A stretch of 64,000 nt of DNA from Blastococcus mobilis (lineage in GTDB: Bacteria; Actinomycetota; Actinomycetes; Mycobacteriales; Geodermatophilaceae), in assembly GCF_900188025.1 (NCBI RefSeq), contig NZ_FZNO01000015.1:62001-126000 (forward strand), read 5' to 3'. The translations under genes were made by a program, and so were the position numbers. Below are positions 35,056-44,073 of the stretch, in pieces (the first letter of the stretch is position 1; the number at the start of each line of letters is the position of its first letter). The notes beneath the pieces are model-generated. The model worked only from the letters and a program-made list of their open reading frames with translations. It was not told the origin of the DNA and ran no database searches.

Positions 35056-35191
35056 ACCGGTCCTCCCTCCGCGGACGGCCGCACGCCGCGGCCCCGATCC
35101 GAACCTAGGCGGGCCCATGTTCAGGGGCGACCGCTGCTGGGCACGCCAGACCTGAGCGCGCTCCCCGGGGAGCGCGGAGGGGAGCAGACCC

Positions 35192-36052
35192 ATGCTGAAC
35201 GAGCGAGATGTCTCCGCGGCCATCGGGAGTCCCGCCTACGACGCGAGCGGCGCGAAGATCGGCACGGTCGAGCACTTCTACGTCGACGACCGCACGGGGG
35301 CGCCGTCCTGGGTGGCGGTCACCACGGGGCTGTTCGGTACCCGGCAGTCCGTCGTACCGGCCGTGGACGCGACCTTCGCCGACGGTGGGCTCCGCCTCCC
35401 GGTCACCGTCGATGCGGTGAAGAGCGCGCCGCAGCTCACCGGTGACCATCTGTCTCCCGACGACGAGGCCGAGCTGCGCCGCCACTACGCCACGGGCACG
35501 GACGCCGTCACGGGCACGGGCACGGTGACACCACCAGGACCTGCAGACGCCGGGGCAGGCTCTCCGTCCGACGCCGCCCCGACGGTGCAGATCCCGGCAG
35601 AGCCGCCACGGCCCACGGCGGAGCCGCCACGGCACCCGGCGGCCGACGACCACGGCGGGATGACCCGCAGCGAGGAACAGCTCGTGGTCGGCACCGAGCG
35701 GGTGGCCGCGAAGCGAGCGCGCCTGGTCAAGTACGTGGTCACCGAAGAGGTGCAGATCACCGTGCCGATCCGGCGCGAGGAGATCCGCGTCGAGGAGGTC
35801 GCCATCGACGCCCCCGACGACGGCCCGGACGAGTCGCTGCTCACCGACCAGCCGGCCGGAACCGCGGCGACATCGGGTCTGCCGGGCGAGATCATCCTGC
35901 ACACCGAGCGGCCGGTGGTGACCGTCGAGGTCGTGCCGACCGAACGCGTCCGTCTGCGCACCGAGCTGGTGCACGGGCAGGAGACGGTGACCGAGCAGGT
36001 CCAGCGCGAGCAGATCGTCGTCGACGAGCACCCGGCGCGCCACACCGGCTGA
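35192..36052 (+). CDS. PRC-barrel and DUF2382 domain protein
   Basis: A 286-residue soluble protein. The N-terminal PRC-barrel (about 1-90; SAAIGSPAYDASGAKIGTVE) is followed by a Pro/Ala-rich linker and a C-terminal DUF2382 (YsnF-like) domain (about 155-280; RSEEQLVVGTERVAAKRARL and VPIRREEIRVEEV). Such proteins are general-stress-associated in actinobacteria and some Bacilli; the molecular role is unclear. ATG 35192 follows GGAGGGGAG. It converges within two bases of the NhaA fusion gene. Confidence 0.85.
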   Translation: MLNERDVSAAIGSPAYDASGAKIGTVEHFYVDDRTGAPSWVAVTTGLFGTRQSVVPAVDATFADGGLRLPVTVDAVKSAPQLTGDHLSPDDEAELRRHYATGTDAVTGTGTVTPPGPADAGAGSPSDAAPTVQIPAEPPRPTAEPPRHPAADDHGGMTRSEEQLVVGTERVAAKRARLVKYVVTEEVQITVPIRREEIRVEEVAIDAPDDGPDESLLTDQPAGTAATSGLPGEIILHTERPVVTVEVVPTERVRLRTELVHGQETVTEQVQREQIVVDEHPARHTG

Positions 36053-36054
36053 GT

Positions 36055-38676
36055 TCAGCCCACGCGGTCGGTGCCCGCAGCCCGGAGCAGGTCCTCGGCC
36101 GTCGGATCGATCAGCACCCGCCCGTCGGAGGCGACGACGACGGGACGCGCCTCCTGCAGCGCATCGATCTCGGCGAGCATCGACCGCGCCGTCGCGTCCT
36201 CCGCCGGGTCCAGCCACCGGTGGGCGATGCGGTGCGCGGTGAGCGTCTCCAGGAGCTCGGTGCTCGCCGGCCACCGGGGATCGCCCACCACCCGCAGACC
36301 GGACGCCCGCCCGATGAGCATGGCTCGCCGCAGCAGGAACGCCCGCATGATCACGTCGGCCAGCTCCCGGTCGGCCGCTATCACCTGCCGCAACCGCTGC
36401 ACGGTGAGCGTGACCACCGCTCCGGGCGTGGCCGCGATCACCGACCGGACGGCACGCTGACCGGCGAGCATGTTCAGCCCGCCGAGGAACCGGCCCGGGC
36501 CCACCACGGAGACCACGCGCGGCTGCTCACCGTCGCCCGGCTCCGCGTCTTCGACCACCGCGACGGTGCCTTCCAGCACGACGACGAAGTCCCACTCGCT
36601 GGATCCGCCCTGGACCAGCACCTCACCGGCCGTCGTCGTCCGGCGACGCCCTGCCCGGCGGAGGACGGCGAGCTGCCGGGCGTCCAGGCGTGGCGATGCC
36701 CCGGTCGGGTCCGGGGTCTCGGCCAGGCCCCCGACCGCCGGCAGCCGTACCCAGGGGGACATCGCGACGGGCGACCGACCGCCTGGTTCCCGAGCCGGAG
36801 CAGCGGCGCGCTCCGTCGGCGTGCCGCGGGGATCGGTGCGCAGCAGGGCCGCCGCCAGCTCGTCCGTGCCCGCCCAACCCGCGTGCCTGACCCCGTTGAC
36901 GAAGAACGTGGGAGTGGCCTCGACACCGCTGGCCTCGGCCCCGGCCACGTCATCGCGCACCCGCTGGCCGTAGGTGCCGTCACCGAGCTCGCGCGCGAAC
37001 CGCTCGAGGTCCAGCCCGAGACCGGCGGCGTGGTCGAGCAGGCCCGGGGCGTCGAGCTCGTCCTGGTGGGCGAACAACCGGTCGTGCATCTCCCAGAACC
37101 GCCCCTGCGCTCCGGCCGCCTCGGTCGCCTCCGCGGCGAGCTGGGCGTGCGGGTGCACCTCGACGAGTGGCAGGTGCCGGAAGACGTAGCGCAGGTCGTC
37201 GCCGAACCGGCCGCGCAACTCGCTGACGACACCGGTGGCCCGACCGCAGAAGGGGCACTCCATGTCGCCGTACTCGACGAGCGTCAGCGGGGCGTCGACC
37301 GGCCCGCGGATGTGGTCGACCGCCGGGTCCACCGGGGGGTCGAGCGCGTCCGGCCGCTCCGGTGCGCCCCCTCCCCGGCCCAGCAGCCGGAAGAAGAGCG
37401 CGCCCAGCGCGGCCGAGACGACCGCGGCGGCCAGGATGCCGACCGTGGCCTCCTCCCGCAGCTCCGCGTCGTCGAAGGCCAGGTCGGTGACGAAGAGCGA
37501 GACCGTGAAACCCAGCCCCGTCAGGGCGGCGCCGCTCCACACGCTGCCCAGGCTGACGCCGGGCGGGAGGACGCCGAGCCGCAGCCGGACGGCGAGCGTC
37601 GCGGCGAGCCCGACCCCGAGCAGCTTGCCGACCGCCAGGCCGACGAAGACGCCGATGGTCACCCGGGAGGTGAGCGCCCGCTCCAGCAGTGCGCCGTCGA
37701 TCCGCACGCCGGCGTTGGCCAGCGCGAAGACCGGGACGACGAGGTAGCTGCTCCACGGGACGAGGACCGCGCCGATCCGCTCGTTGGGGGAGACCGCGCG
37801 CTCCACCGAGAGCTTCGCCTCGCGCGCGACGCCCGGCTCCGGCGACTGCCGGAACGCCCGGGCCAGGGAACCGGCGCGCTCGATTTCGGCCCGGCGTGGG
37901 GGATAGGCGCTGACCAGCAACCCCAGGACCACCCCGCCGATGGTGGCGTGCACCCCGGACTCGTACATGGCCACCCACATCACCGCGCCCACGGCGAAGT
38001 AGGCGGGCCCCCGCCACACCTGCATGCGGGACAGCCCGATGAAAGCGAGCACGCACGCCCCCGCGATCCCGAGCGCGACGAGATCGATCTCGTCGGAGTA
38101 GAAGATCGCGATCGCGCTCAGCGCCCCGATGTCGTCGACCACCGACAGCGACAGCAGGAAGACGCGCAGCTGGATGGGGCAGTGCTGGCCGAACAGGGCC
38201 AGCGCGCCGAGCACGAAGGCGGTGTCGGTGGCCATCGGGATGCCCCAGCCCACCGCGCCCTCGCCACCGGCGTTGATCGCCAGGTAGATCAGCGCCGGGA
38301 GGACGAGGCCGGCCACCGCGGCGAGCGCCGGAATCCTCAGCCGGCTGCGCTGCACGAGCTCGCCCATCGAGAGCTCGCGGCGGACCTCCATGCCGATCAG
38401 GAAGAAGAAGAAGACCATCAGGCCGTCGTTGACCCAGTGCTGCAGGTCCATGGCGATCTGGGCGTCGCCGAACCGCAGCGCCACCTCGGTGTGCCACAGC
38501 CGGTCGTAGGAGCTCCCCCAGGGGGAGTTGGCCCAGGCCAGTGCCAGCAGGGTGGCCGCGACCATCAGGCCCGCGCCGGCGACGCCGGAACGGATGAGCC
38601 TCCGGACGGGAGCGGAGAGCTGCGCCGCGAGGTGGGCCGACCCGGTCCGGCTCGAGCCGGCGAGAGTCGTCACCAC
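36055..38676 (-). CDS. NhaA Na+/H+ antiporter fused to DsbA-like, cNMP-binding and glutaredoxin-like domains
   Basis: An 873-residue four-part protein. (1) NhaA antiporter, about 25-440: many helices, with the paired aspartates in SLSVVDDIGALSA essential for ion exchange and FFFFLIGMEVRREL near the N-terminus. (2) DsbA/thioredoxin-like domain, about 455-635, with CPFC at about 473 and the cis-Pro region ATPTFFVNG. (3) Crp-type cyclic-nucleotide-binding domain, about 660-785. (4) Glutaredoxin-like domain, about 789-873 (GLRVVGDPRWPASTELLETL), without a CxxC. NhaA-thioredoxin fusions are known in actinobacteria. The cNMP-glutaredoxin tail is otherwise seen before thioredoxin-reductase domains, so this combination is unusual. 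GTG 38676 or 38673 starts it, possibly leaderless after TACCGT. Confidence 0.87.
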   Translation of the reverse strand: MVTTLAGSSRTGSAHLAAQLSAPVRRLIRSGVAGAGLMVAATLLALAWANSPWGSSYDRLWHTEVALRFGDAQIAMDLQHWVNDGLMVFFFFLIGMEVRRELSMGELVQRSRLRIPALAAVAGLVLPALIYLAINAGGEGAVGWGIPMATDTAFVLGALALFGQHCPIQLRVFLLSLSVVDDIGALSAIAIFYSDEIDLVALGIAGACVLAFIGLSRMQVWRGPAYFAVGAVMWVAMYESGVHATIGGVVLGLLVSAYPPRRAEIERAGSLARAFRQSPEPGVAREAKLSVERAVSPNERIGAVLVPWSSYLVVPVFALANAGVRIDGALLERALTSRVTIGVFVGLAVGKLLGVGLAATLAVRLRLGVLPPGVSLGSVWSGAALTGLGFTVSLFVTDLAFDDAELREEATVGILAAAVVSAALGALFFRLLGRGGGAPERPDALDPPVDPAVDHIRGPVDAPLTLVEYGDMECPFCGRATGVVSELRGRFGDDLRYVFRHLPLVEVHPHAQLAAEATEAAGAQGRFWEMHDRLFAHQDELDAPGLLDHAAGLGLDLERFARELGDGTYGQRVRDDVAGAEASGVEATPTFFVNGVRHAGWAGTDELAAALLRTDPRGTPTERAAAPAREPGGRSPVAMSPWVRLPAVGGLAETPDPTGASPRLDARQLAVLRRAGRRRTTTAGEVLVQGGSSEWDFVVVLEGTVAVVEDAEPGDGEQPRVVSVVGPGRFLGGLNMLAGQRAVRSVIAATPGAVVTLTVQRLRQVIAADRELADVIMRAFLLRRAMLIGRASGLRVVGDPRWPASTELLETLTAHRIAHRWLDPAEDATARSMLAEIDALQEARPVVVASDGRVLIDPTAEDLLRAAGTDRVG

Positions 38677-38716
38677 GAGAACGGTAGGACGCCGACGCGT
38701 CCCCCGGGAACCCCTG

Positions 38717-39478
38717 TCAGGCGCGACGGTCGGCCAGGAACCGGAGCCGGTCGCGGGTGGCCGCCACCTCGGTCGGGTCCACGTCGGCCACGACCAGCGT
38801 CTCCACCCCGGCGGCGGTGGCGAGCAGCTCCCCCATGGGGCTGACGATCCGGCTGTCGCCGGCGTGCTCGGTGCCGTCCCCCGCCGTCCCCACCCGGTTG
38901 CAGCCGACCACGAAGGCCTGGTTCTCGATGGCGCGGGCCTGCAGCAGTGCCTGCCAGTGCAGCCGCCGCGGGCTCGGCCAGTTCGCCGGGACCAGGTAGA
39001 CGTCGGTGTCCGGAGCCGCCTTCCAGAAGACGTCGGCGAAGCGCAGGTCGTAGCAGATGAAGGGGGTGATCCGGAGGTCACCGACCTCGACGGTCACCGG
39101 CTTCTCCCCCGCCCGGAACCGCTCGTGCTCGCCGGCATGGGTGAACGGGTGCAGCTTCCGGTAGCGGTGGACGGCGCCGTCGGGCCCGGCGAGGACGAAG
39201 GAGTTGTAGGGCAGCTCCTCCCCGGCGGCGATCTCCGGGCAGGTGCCGGCCACCCACACGCCGTGCTCGGCCGCCTGGTCGGCGAGGAACCGCGCCGACG
39301 GCCCACCCTCGGGCTCCCCGATTCCCGGCGTCATCGAGAAACCGGTGCTGAAGGTCTCGGTGAGCAGCACCAGCTCGGCCCCCGCGCCCACCGCGCGGGC
39401 GACCAGCGGCGCCAGCCGCCCGAAGTTGGCGTCGCGGTCCTCCCAGACGATGTCGTGCTGCACCGCGGCGATCCTCAT
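38717..39478 (-). CDS. Carbon-nitrogen hydrolase, omega-amidase-like (nitrilase superfamily)
   Basis: A 253-residue cytosolic hydrolase. The Glu-Lys-Cys triad is visible: TETFSTGF (about 41), YRKLHPF (about 108) and FICYDLRF (about 143). A second Glu and the substrate loop follow in NWPSPRRLHWQALLQARAIE. It resembles omega-amidase (YafV/NIT2), which deamidates alpha-ketoglutaramate and alpha-ketosuccinamate. Its ATG overlaps the stop of the aminotransferase gene by four bases. The pair matches the glutaminase II pathway, in which glutamine transamination is followed by omega-amidase. Confidence 0.87.
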   Translation of the reverse strand: MRIAAVQHDIVWEDRDANFGRLAPLVARAVGAGAELVLLTETFSTGFSMTPGIGEPEGGPSARFLADQAAEHGVWVAGTCPEIAAGEELPYNSFVLAGPDGAVHRYRKLHPFTHAGEHERFRAGEKPVTVEVGDLRITPFICYDLRFADVFWKAAPDTDVYLVPANWPSPRRLHWQALLQARAIENQAFVVGCNRVGTAGDGTEHAGDSRIVSPMGELLATAAGVETLVVADVDPTEVAATRDRLRFLADRRA

Positions 39479-40662
39479 CCCAACCTCCTGAGCCGTTCGA
39501 CTGCTTCTCCCAGCACCTCGTCGCTCTTGCAGAACGCGAACCGGACGAGATGCCGACCCAGGTGGGCATGGGCCGGGTCGTAGAACACCACGGTGGGGAC
39601 GGCGACGACACCGGCGCGCGCGGGCAGCGCCCGGCAGAACGTCAGGCCGTCGCCGTCGGGCTGCACCGGGCGGACGTCGACGGTCGCGAAGTAGGTGGCC
39701 TCCGGGCTGATCACCGGCAGGCCGGCCTCGGCGAGCCCGCGGACCAGCACGTCGCGGCGGTACTGCAGGTCCTGGGCCACGGCGGTGAAGTACGCATCGG
39801 GCAGTGCCAGCCCCGCGGCGACGGCGGGCTGCAGCGGACCGCCGTTGACGTAGGTGAGGAACTGCTTGGCGGTGCGGACGGCGGACACCAGCGGGGCCGG
39901 CCCGCAGATCCACCCGATCTTCCAGCCGGTGACGTTGAAGGTCTTCCCGGCGCTGCCGACCACCAGCGTCCGCTCCCGCATCCCGGGGAGGGCTGCCATC
40001 GAGACGTGGTGGGCCCCGTCGAACACGAGGTGCTCGTAGACCTCGTCGGTGAGGACGAGCAGCTCGTGGGAGATGGCCAGAGCGGCGAGCGTGGCCAGCT
40101 CCTCGCGGGTGAAGACCTTCCCGGTGGGGTTGTGCGGGGTGTTGAGCAGCAGCAGCTTCGTCCGCGGGGTGGCCGCCGCCCGCAGTTCCTCCGGGTCGAA
40201 GGTCCACCGCCCCTCCCCCGAGGGCGGCGGGCGCAGCGTGACCGGGCGGACGACTCCCCCGGCCATCGCGACGGCTGCGGCGTAGCTGTCGTACATCGGC
40301 TCGAAGACCACGACCTCGTCGCCGGGGTCCAGCAGCGCCAGCAGCGCGGCCGTGAGGGCCTCGGTGGCACCCGCCGTCACCAGGACCTCGTCGGCCGGGT
40401 CGTAGGCCAGGCCGGTGAAGCGCCCGTGGTGCTCGGCGACCGCGGCACGCAGCTCCGGGATGCCGGGTCCGGGCGGGTACTGGTCGGCGGCGGTGCCGAT
40501 GGCGGCTCGGGCGACGTCGAGCACCTCGGGTGGGCCGGGGTAGTCGGGGAACCCCTGACCGAGGTTGACCGAGCCCGTGGCGACGGCCAGCGCGCTCATC
40601 TCGGCGAAGACCGTCGTCCCGAAGCCCTGCAGCCGGGCCGAGAGGTACGGGACGCGGGTCAT
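39475..40662 (-). CDS. Class I/II PLP aminotransferase (glutamine/methionine aminotransferase type)
   Basis: A 395-residue PLP enzyme. LNTPHNPTGKVFTREEL (about 170), DEVYEHLVFDG (about 200) and the Schiff-base Lys in GSAGKTFNVTGWKIGW (about 236) are present, as in kynurenine/methionine/glutamine aminotransferases (YbdL, KAT). The N-terminus NLGQGFPDYPGPPEVLD is typical of that branch. Both ends overlap neighbours by four bases (ATGA), so it sits in a tight operon with an RNase II-type gene upstream and an omega-amidase downstream. Keto-acid recycling, such as methionine salvage, is the likely role. Confidence 0.88.
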   Translation of the reverse strand: MTRVPYLSARLQGFGTTVFAEMSALAVATGSVNLGQGFPDYPGPPEVLDVARAAIGTAADQYPPGPGIPELRAAVAEHHGRFTGLAYDPADEVLVTAGATEALTAALLALLDPGDEVVVFEPMYDSYAAAVAMAGGVVRPVTLRPPPSGEGRWTFDPEELRAAATPRTKLLLLNTPHNPTGKVFTREELATLAALAISHELLVLTDEVYEHLVFDGAHHVSMAALPGMRERTLVVGSAGKTFNVTGWKIGWICGPAPLVSAVRTAKQFLTYVNGGPLQPAVAAGLALPDAYFTAVAQDLQYRRDVLVRGLAEAGLPVISPEATYFATVDVRPVQPDGDGLTFCRALPARAGVVAVPTVVFYDPAHAHLGRHLVRFAFCKSDEVLGEAVERLRRLG

Positions 40663-42092
40663 GCCGGGCCCGCCAGCGCAAAACGCACGGTTCGCGTGCC
40701 GACGTCGGCCTGCTCGAGCCGGACCCGGACCCGCGTGCCCGGCCGCAGCCCCTCGCCGGTGCAGCGGCCCCGGACGGCGAGGTCGTCGAGGACCACCGTG
40801 CCGCGGCCGTCCTCGGCGTCGGCCACGACCGCGGGGAAGGTCTCGCCCTCGCGGCCGCGCAGCACCCAGGCCTCGGTCGCCTCGACGACGGCGCGCTCGA
40901 CGTCCCGGGTGCGCCGGTCGGATGCGGCCATGAGGGCCGGGAGCTCGGGCAGCGCGGCGCGCAACTCGGGGGACGGCTGTCGCCCGGCAGCCAGGGCCAG
41001 GCACACCTCGGTGCCGAAGCGGTCGACCAGGCGCCGCAGCGGGGCGGTGACGTGCGCGTACGGCGCCCCGACGCCGCCGTGGCCGGGCTGGTCGGGGAGT
41101 GCGCCCTCGAAAGCGGTGTAGGCGGCGCCGCGCAGGAGGGTGACCGCCTCCTCCAGGAACGCCGCGTGCCCCGGACGCCCGGGGTCGAGGCCGGCGATGA
41201 CCGCGCGGGGCGACACGTCGGCGGGCCAGTCCACCCCGAGCGCGGGCGCCAGCAGGCGCAGCCGGGCGACGTCCTCCGGCCGGGCCGGGGGCAGCGTCCG
41301 CAGCACGCCGACCCCGCCGTCGAGCATCAGCGCGGCCGCGCACCGCCCCGTGAGCAGCGAAATCTCCGCGTTCCAGCCCTCCACCGGCAGGTCGCCGCGG
41401 AACACGAGGGCCCAGCCGTCCGGCGTGGCCCGCACCTCCTGGTCCGGGGTGCCGAGCTCGAGGGCGCCGCGCTCGGCGGCCCGTTCTTGGAGCAGCGTGC
41501 CGATCGTGGGCAGCAGGGCAAGCGGATCGGGAAGCGTGCCGGCGTCGGCCTGCGCCTGCACGGAGGCGTAGTCCAGCTGGGCGCGGCTGCGGACCCGGGC
41601 CCGGCGGAGGTCCACACGGACCGGCTCACCGTCCGCGTCGAGGTCGATCGTCCACAGCGCGGCCGCTCGGAGCTGGTCGGGCAGCAGGCTCGCGGCCCCC
41701 TCGCTGAGTACCGTCGGGTGCAGCGGGATCCGCCGGTCGGGGTTGTACAGGGTCTGGCCGCGCCGGCGGGCCTCGGCGTCCAGCGGGCCGCCCGGATCCA
41801 CCGCGGCGCCGACGTCGGCGATGGCGTAGCTGATCCGGTACCCGTACCCCCGGGCGGCCAGGTGAACGGCCTGGTCGAGGTCCCGGCTGCCGACCGGGTC
41901 GACCGTCACCAGGGGGACGTCGGTGGCGTCGAGCTCGGGCAGGCGCGGTTGCGCGGCACGACGCTCGGCCTCAGCGACCACCTCGGCCGGGAACTCCTCC
42001 GGGACGTCGAACTCCGCGCGGATGGCCGCGAAGTCCGGCCCCTCCGGCGCCGCGGCCGGCCAGCGGGGCACGCGGATCGGAGGGCTGCCCAT
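40659..42092 (-). CDS. RNB (RNase II family) domain exoribonuclease
   Basis: A 477-residue protein built mostly of an RNB catalytic domain (about 55-370), with a short N-terminal part and a C-terminal S1-like stretch (about 410-475). The metal-site signature reads VDPVGSRDLDQAV; the second acidic residue of the usual DLDDA is Gln here, common in short actinobacterial members. It lacks full cold-shock domains, unlike RNase II/R, so it may be a reduced 3'-5' exonuclease. ATG 42092 begins just before MGSPPIRVPRW. A parS site lies 35 bases upstream. It shares an operon with metabolic genes. Confidence 0.85.
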   Translation of the reverse strand: MGSPPIRVPRWPAAAPEGPDFAAIRAEFDVPEEFPAEVVAEAERRAAQPRLPELDATDVPLVTVDPVGSRDLDQAVHLAARGYGYRISYAIADVGAAVDPGGPLDAEARRRGQTLYNPDRRIPLHPTVLSEGAASLLPDQLRAAALWTIDLDADGEPVRVDLRRARVRSRAQLDYASVQAQADAGTLPDPLALLPTIGTLLQERAAERGALELGTPDQEVRATPDGWALVFRGDLPVEGWNAEISLLTGRCAAALMLDGGVGVLRTLPPARPEDVARLRLLAPALGVDWPADVSPRAVIAGLDPGRPGHAAFLEEAVTLLRGAAYTAFEGALPDQPGHGGVGAPYAHVTAPLRRLVDRFGTEVCLALAAGRQPSPELRAALPELPALMAASDRRTRDVERAVVEATEAWVLRGREGETFPAVVADAEDGRGTVVLDDLAVRGRCTGEGLRPGTRVRVRLEQADVGTRTVRFALAGPA

Positions 42093-42126
42093 GCCGTCAG
42101 CCTGGCAGAGCCGGGCGGTCAGCGCG

Positions 42127-42140
42127 GTTCCACGTGGAAC
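42127..42140. other. parS site (ParB-binding palindrome)
   Basis: A perfect GTTCCACGTGGAAC palindrome in the 61-base gap between the RNB gene start and the S4 gene end. Confidence 0.8.
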
Positions 42141-42153
42141 GACGACTCCCACC

Positions 42154-42369
42154 TCATCCGATCCGGACGTCCTCCATGCCCTCGACGGCGACCACGTCGC
42201 CGCGGCGCAGCTGGCGGCCGCGGCGCTCCTCCGGCTCTCCGTTGACGAGGACGACGCCGGAGAAGAGCACGTCCTTCACCTGGGCGCCGGTCGGGACGGC
42301 GTCGACCAGCTTGAGCAGTTGGCCCAGTCGGATGCTGTCCTCGCCGGGGCGGATCGTGATGGTGCGCAC
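42154..42369 (-). CDS. Small S4-domain RNA-binding protein (YbcJ-like)
   Basis: A 71-residue protein made of one S4 fold: SIRLGQLLKLVDAVPTGAQV, then the beta loop LVNGEPEERRGRQLRRGDVV. It probably binds structured RNA, such as rRNA or tRNA. GTG 42369 starts 16 bases after the MOSC gene stop; an upstream start at 42408 would overlap that gene. It is last in a three-gene operon with the MOSC and epimerase genes. A parS site follows it. Confidence 0.82.
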   Translation of the reverse strand: MRTITIRPGEDSIRLGQLLKLVDAVPTGAQVKDVLFSGVVLVNGEPEERRGRQLRRGDVVAVEGMEDVRIG

Positions 42370-42385
42370 GCCGACCAGTGTCGCC

Positions 42386-43111
42386 TCAGGCCGGTTCCAG
42401 GACCTCACCGGTGCGCGCGGTGCCCGGCCGCTGTACCAGCGCTGCGACGGCGAGGTCGCCGCCGCGCTCGCGGTGGATCGTCTTCAGCACCGAGGTGTCG
42501 CGGGCGATACCGCCGGGCTGGGGACGGGTGACCATGACGCAGCGGGGGATCGGGGCGCCCACCCGGAGCACCACCTCGCCGATCCGCACCCGGGAGCCGA
42601 TGAGCCCGACCTCGCCGGCGCCCTCCAGGACGACGTTGGACCGGAACCGCCGCCGGTCCCAGTTCCCGAGCGTGTCCGTGGTGACCAGCGAGACGCGGCC
42701 GTCGGCGTTGTCGTGGAAGGCGCCGGGCGCCCCCTGCCAGTCGTGCCACCGTCCGGTCGACCCGGCACCCTCGGCCAGGTCGTCGTCCGGGCTCTCGTAG
42801 CGGCGACGGCTCGGCGCACTGCCCGCGTCCCGGAGCGTCACCCGGCGGCCGAGCCAGGCCGAGATCGCGGTGTCCTCGGTGGTGACCGTGCCGTCGGGCA
42901 GGACCACCTCGACCCCGCCGTCCGCTCGGAGCCGGGCCGCGGCGAAGAGCAGCTCGGGCACCCGGCGGGCGGTCAGCCCGAAGCCGGTGTCGAGGTCGAA
43001 CAGCGCCCACTGCCGGTCCCCGGCGATGCCCTCCGGCCCGAACTCGGCGACCGCCAGCCGCTCGCCCTGCAGCGACTTGACCGGATAGCGCCAGAACTCG
43101 AGAACCCGCAT
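42386..43111 (-). CDS. MOSC domain protein
   Basis: A 241-residue protein. The N-terminal MOSC_N beta barrel has YPVKSLQGERLAVAEFGPEG and GDRQWALFD (about 9-40). The MOSC domain (about 105-235) has SNVVLEGAG and the likely molybdenum/sulfur-binding cysteine in IPRCVMVTRPQPG (about 190). Relatives include YcbX and mARC-type reductases, which transfer or use sulfurated molybdenum cofactor. Its ATG shares a base with the epimerase stop (TGATG), so they are coupled. The substrate is unknown. Confidence 0.85.
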   Translation of the reverse strand: MRVLEFWRYPVKSLQGERLAVAEFGPEGIAGDRQWALFDLDTGFGLTARRVPELLFAAARLRADGGVEVVLPDGTVTTEDTAISAWLGRRVTLRDAGSAPSRRRYESPDDDLAEGAGSTGRWHDWQGAPGAFHDNADGRVSLVTTDTLGNWDRRRFRSNVVLEGAGEVGLIGSRVRIGEVVLRVGAPIPRCVMVTRPQPGGIARDTSVLKTIHRERGGDLAVAALVQRPGTARTGEVLEPA

Positions 43112-44028
43112 CAGGCCGCCGTCCAGGACAGCGTCCAGGTCCCCGACCAGTCGGCGCCGGGCTGGAGGACCAGCAGATCGACACCGTCGGCGAGCGCGTT
43201 CGGCGGGCAGGTCATGGGCTCGACCGCCAGGCTGCGCCGTCGCCGCCCCTCCGGTAGGACGTCACCGCTGAAGACCTGCAGCCACGGCCAGGACTCGTCC
43301 ACGGCGAGCTCCAGCTCCCCCGCCGTCCCGCGGAGGCCGACCCGGGCCCAGCCGTCGTCGTCACGCACCAGATCGGAGAAGGCGTCGTCGAGGGCGCGGT
43401 CGCCGATCCGGCCGATGGCACCGTCGAACGGACCGCGCTCTCCGGTGGGCAGCCCGTTGTCGAGGTCCAGGACGGTGCGGACGGGCAGGTTCAGGTCGGC
43501 GTCGCCGATGCCGCCGTCCCGGGTCGCCCCCACCGACAGGTAGGGGTGCATGCCGACCCCGAACGGCGCGGGGTCCGGGCCGGGGTTGCGCACCCGCACG
43601 GTGACGGCGAGCCGGTCGCCACCCAGCCGGTAGTCCACGGCGCCCGCGATGCGGAACGGGTAGCCGGGGTGCGGCTCGACGACCGTCGCAACCGTGACCG
43701 TGTCGGCCGAGGCATCGATCGCCGTCCAGGGCTGCCAGGCGACGAGGCCGTGGATGGCGTGCGGCTCCTCGGGTGAGCCGACCTCGAGCTGGAGCTCGCG
43801 GCCCTTCCAGGTCCACCGACCGTCGCGGATCCGGTTCGGCCAGGGCAGCAGCACCGCGCCGGGCCAGCCCTCCACGACCGTGCCCGCCGGGTAGCCGGCC
43901 AGCACCTCCCACCCCGCGACGGTCAACGACCGCATCCCCCCGCCGCGCAGATCGACGGCCAGGCGGGCCGCGCCGGCGGAGAGCACGACCTCGGTCGGCT
44001 CGGTGGACGGCCAGGAGTGCTGCGCCAT
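43111..44028 (-). CDS. Aldose 1-epimerase family protein
   Basis: A 305-residue galactose-mutarotase-fold enzyme interconverting alpha and beta anomers of sugars. Active-site positions: PWPNRIRDGRW (about 62), the histidine in HAIHGLVAWQPW (about 90), GMHPYLSVG (about 161) and the catalytic Glu in AVEPMTCPPNAL (about 273). ATG 44028 follows GGAGGGA. It heads an operon with the MOSC and S4 genes. No sugar-catabolic genes are adjacent, so the sugar is not known. Confidence 0.88.
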   Translation of the reverse strand: MAQHSWPSTEPTEVVLSAGAARLAVDLRGGGMRSLTVAGWEVLAGYPAGTVVEGWPGAVLLPWPNRIRDGRWTWKGRELQLEVGSPEEPHAIHGLVAWQPWTAIDASADTVTVATVVEPHPGYPFRIAGAVDYRLGGDRLAVTVRVRNPGPDPAPFGVGMHPYLSVGATRDGGIGDADLNLPVRTVLDLDNGLPTGERGPFDGAIGRIGDRALDDAFSDLVRDDDGWARVGLRGTAGELELAVDESWPWLQVFSGDVLPEGRRRRSLAVEPMTCPPNALADGVDLLVLQPGADWSGTWTLSWTAA

Positions 44029-44073
44029 GGATCCCTCCGGGATGGGGTGGACGCCCAGCTCACCACAGACCCG

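Noticed and set aside
36220-38844. Very long open frame on the plus strand across the NhaA fusion
   Set aside because: Composition is Arg/Pro/Gly/His-rich without domains. It is the antisense shadow of a real gene, which is common in DNA of this GC content. The same holds for plus-strand frames at 2922-4760 and 10079-12622.
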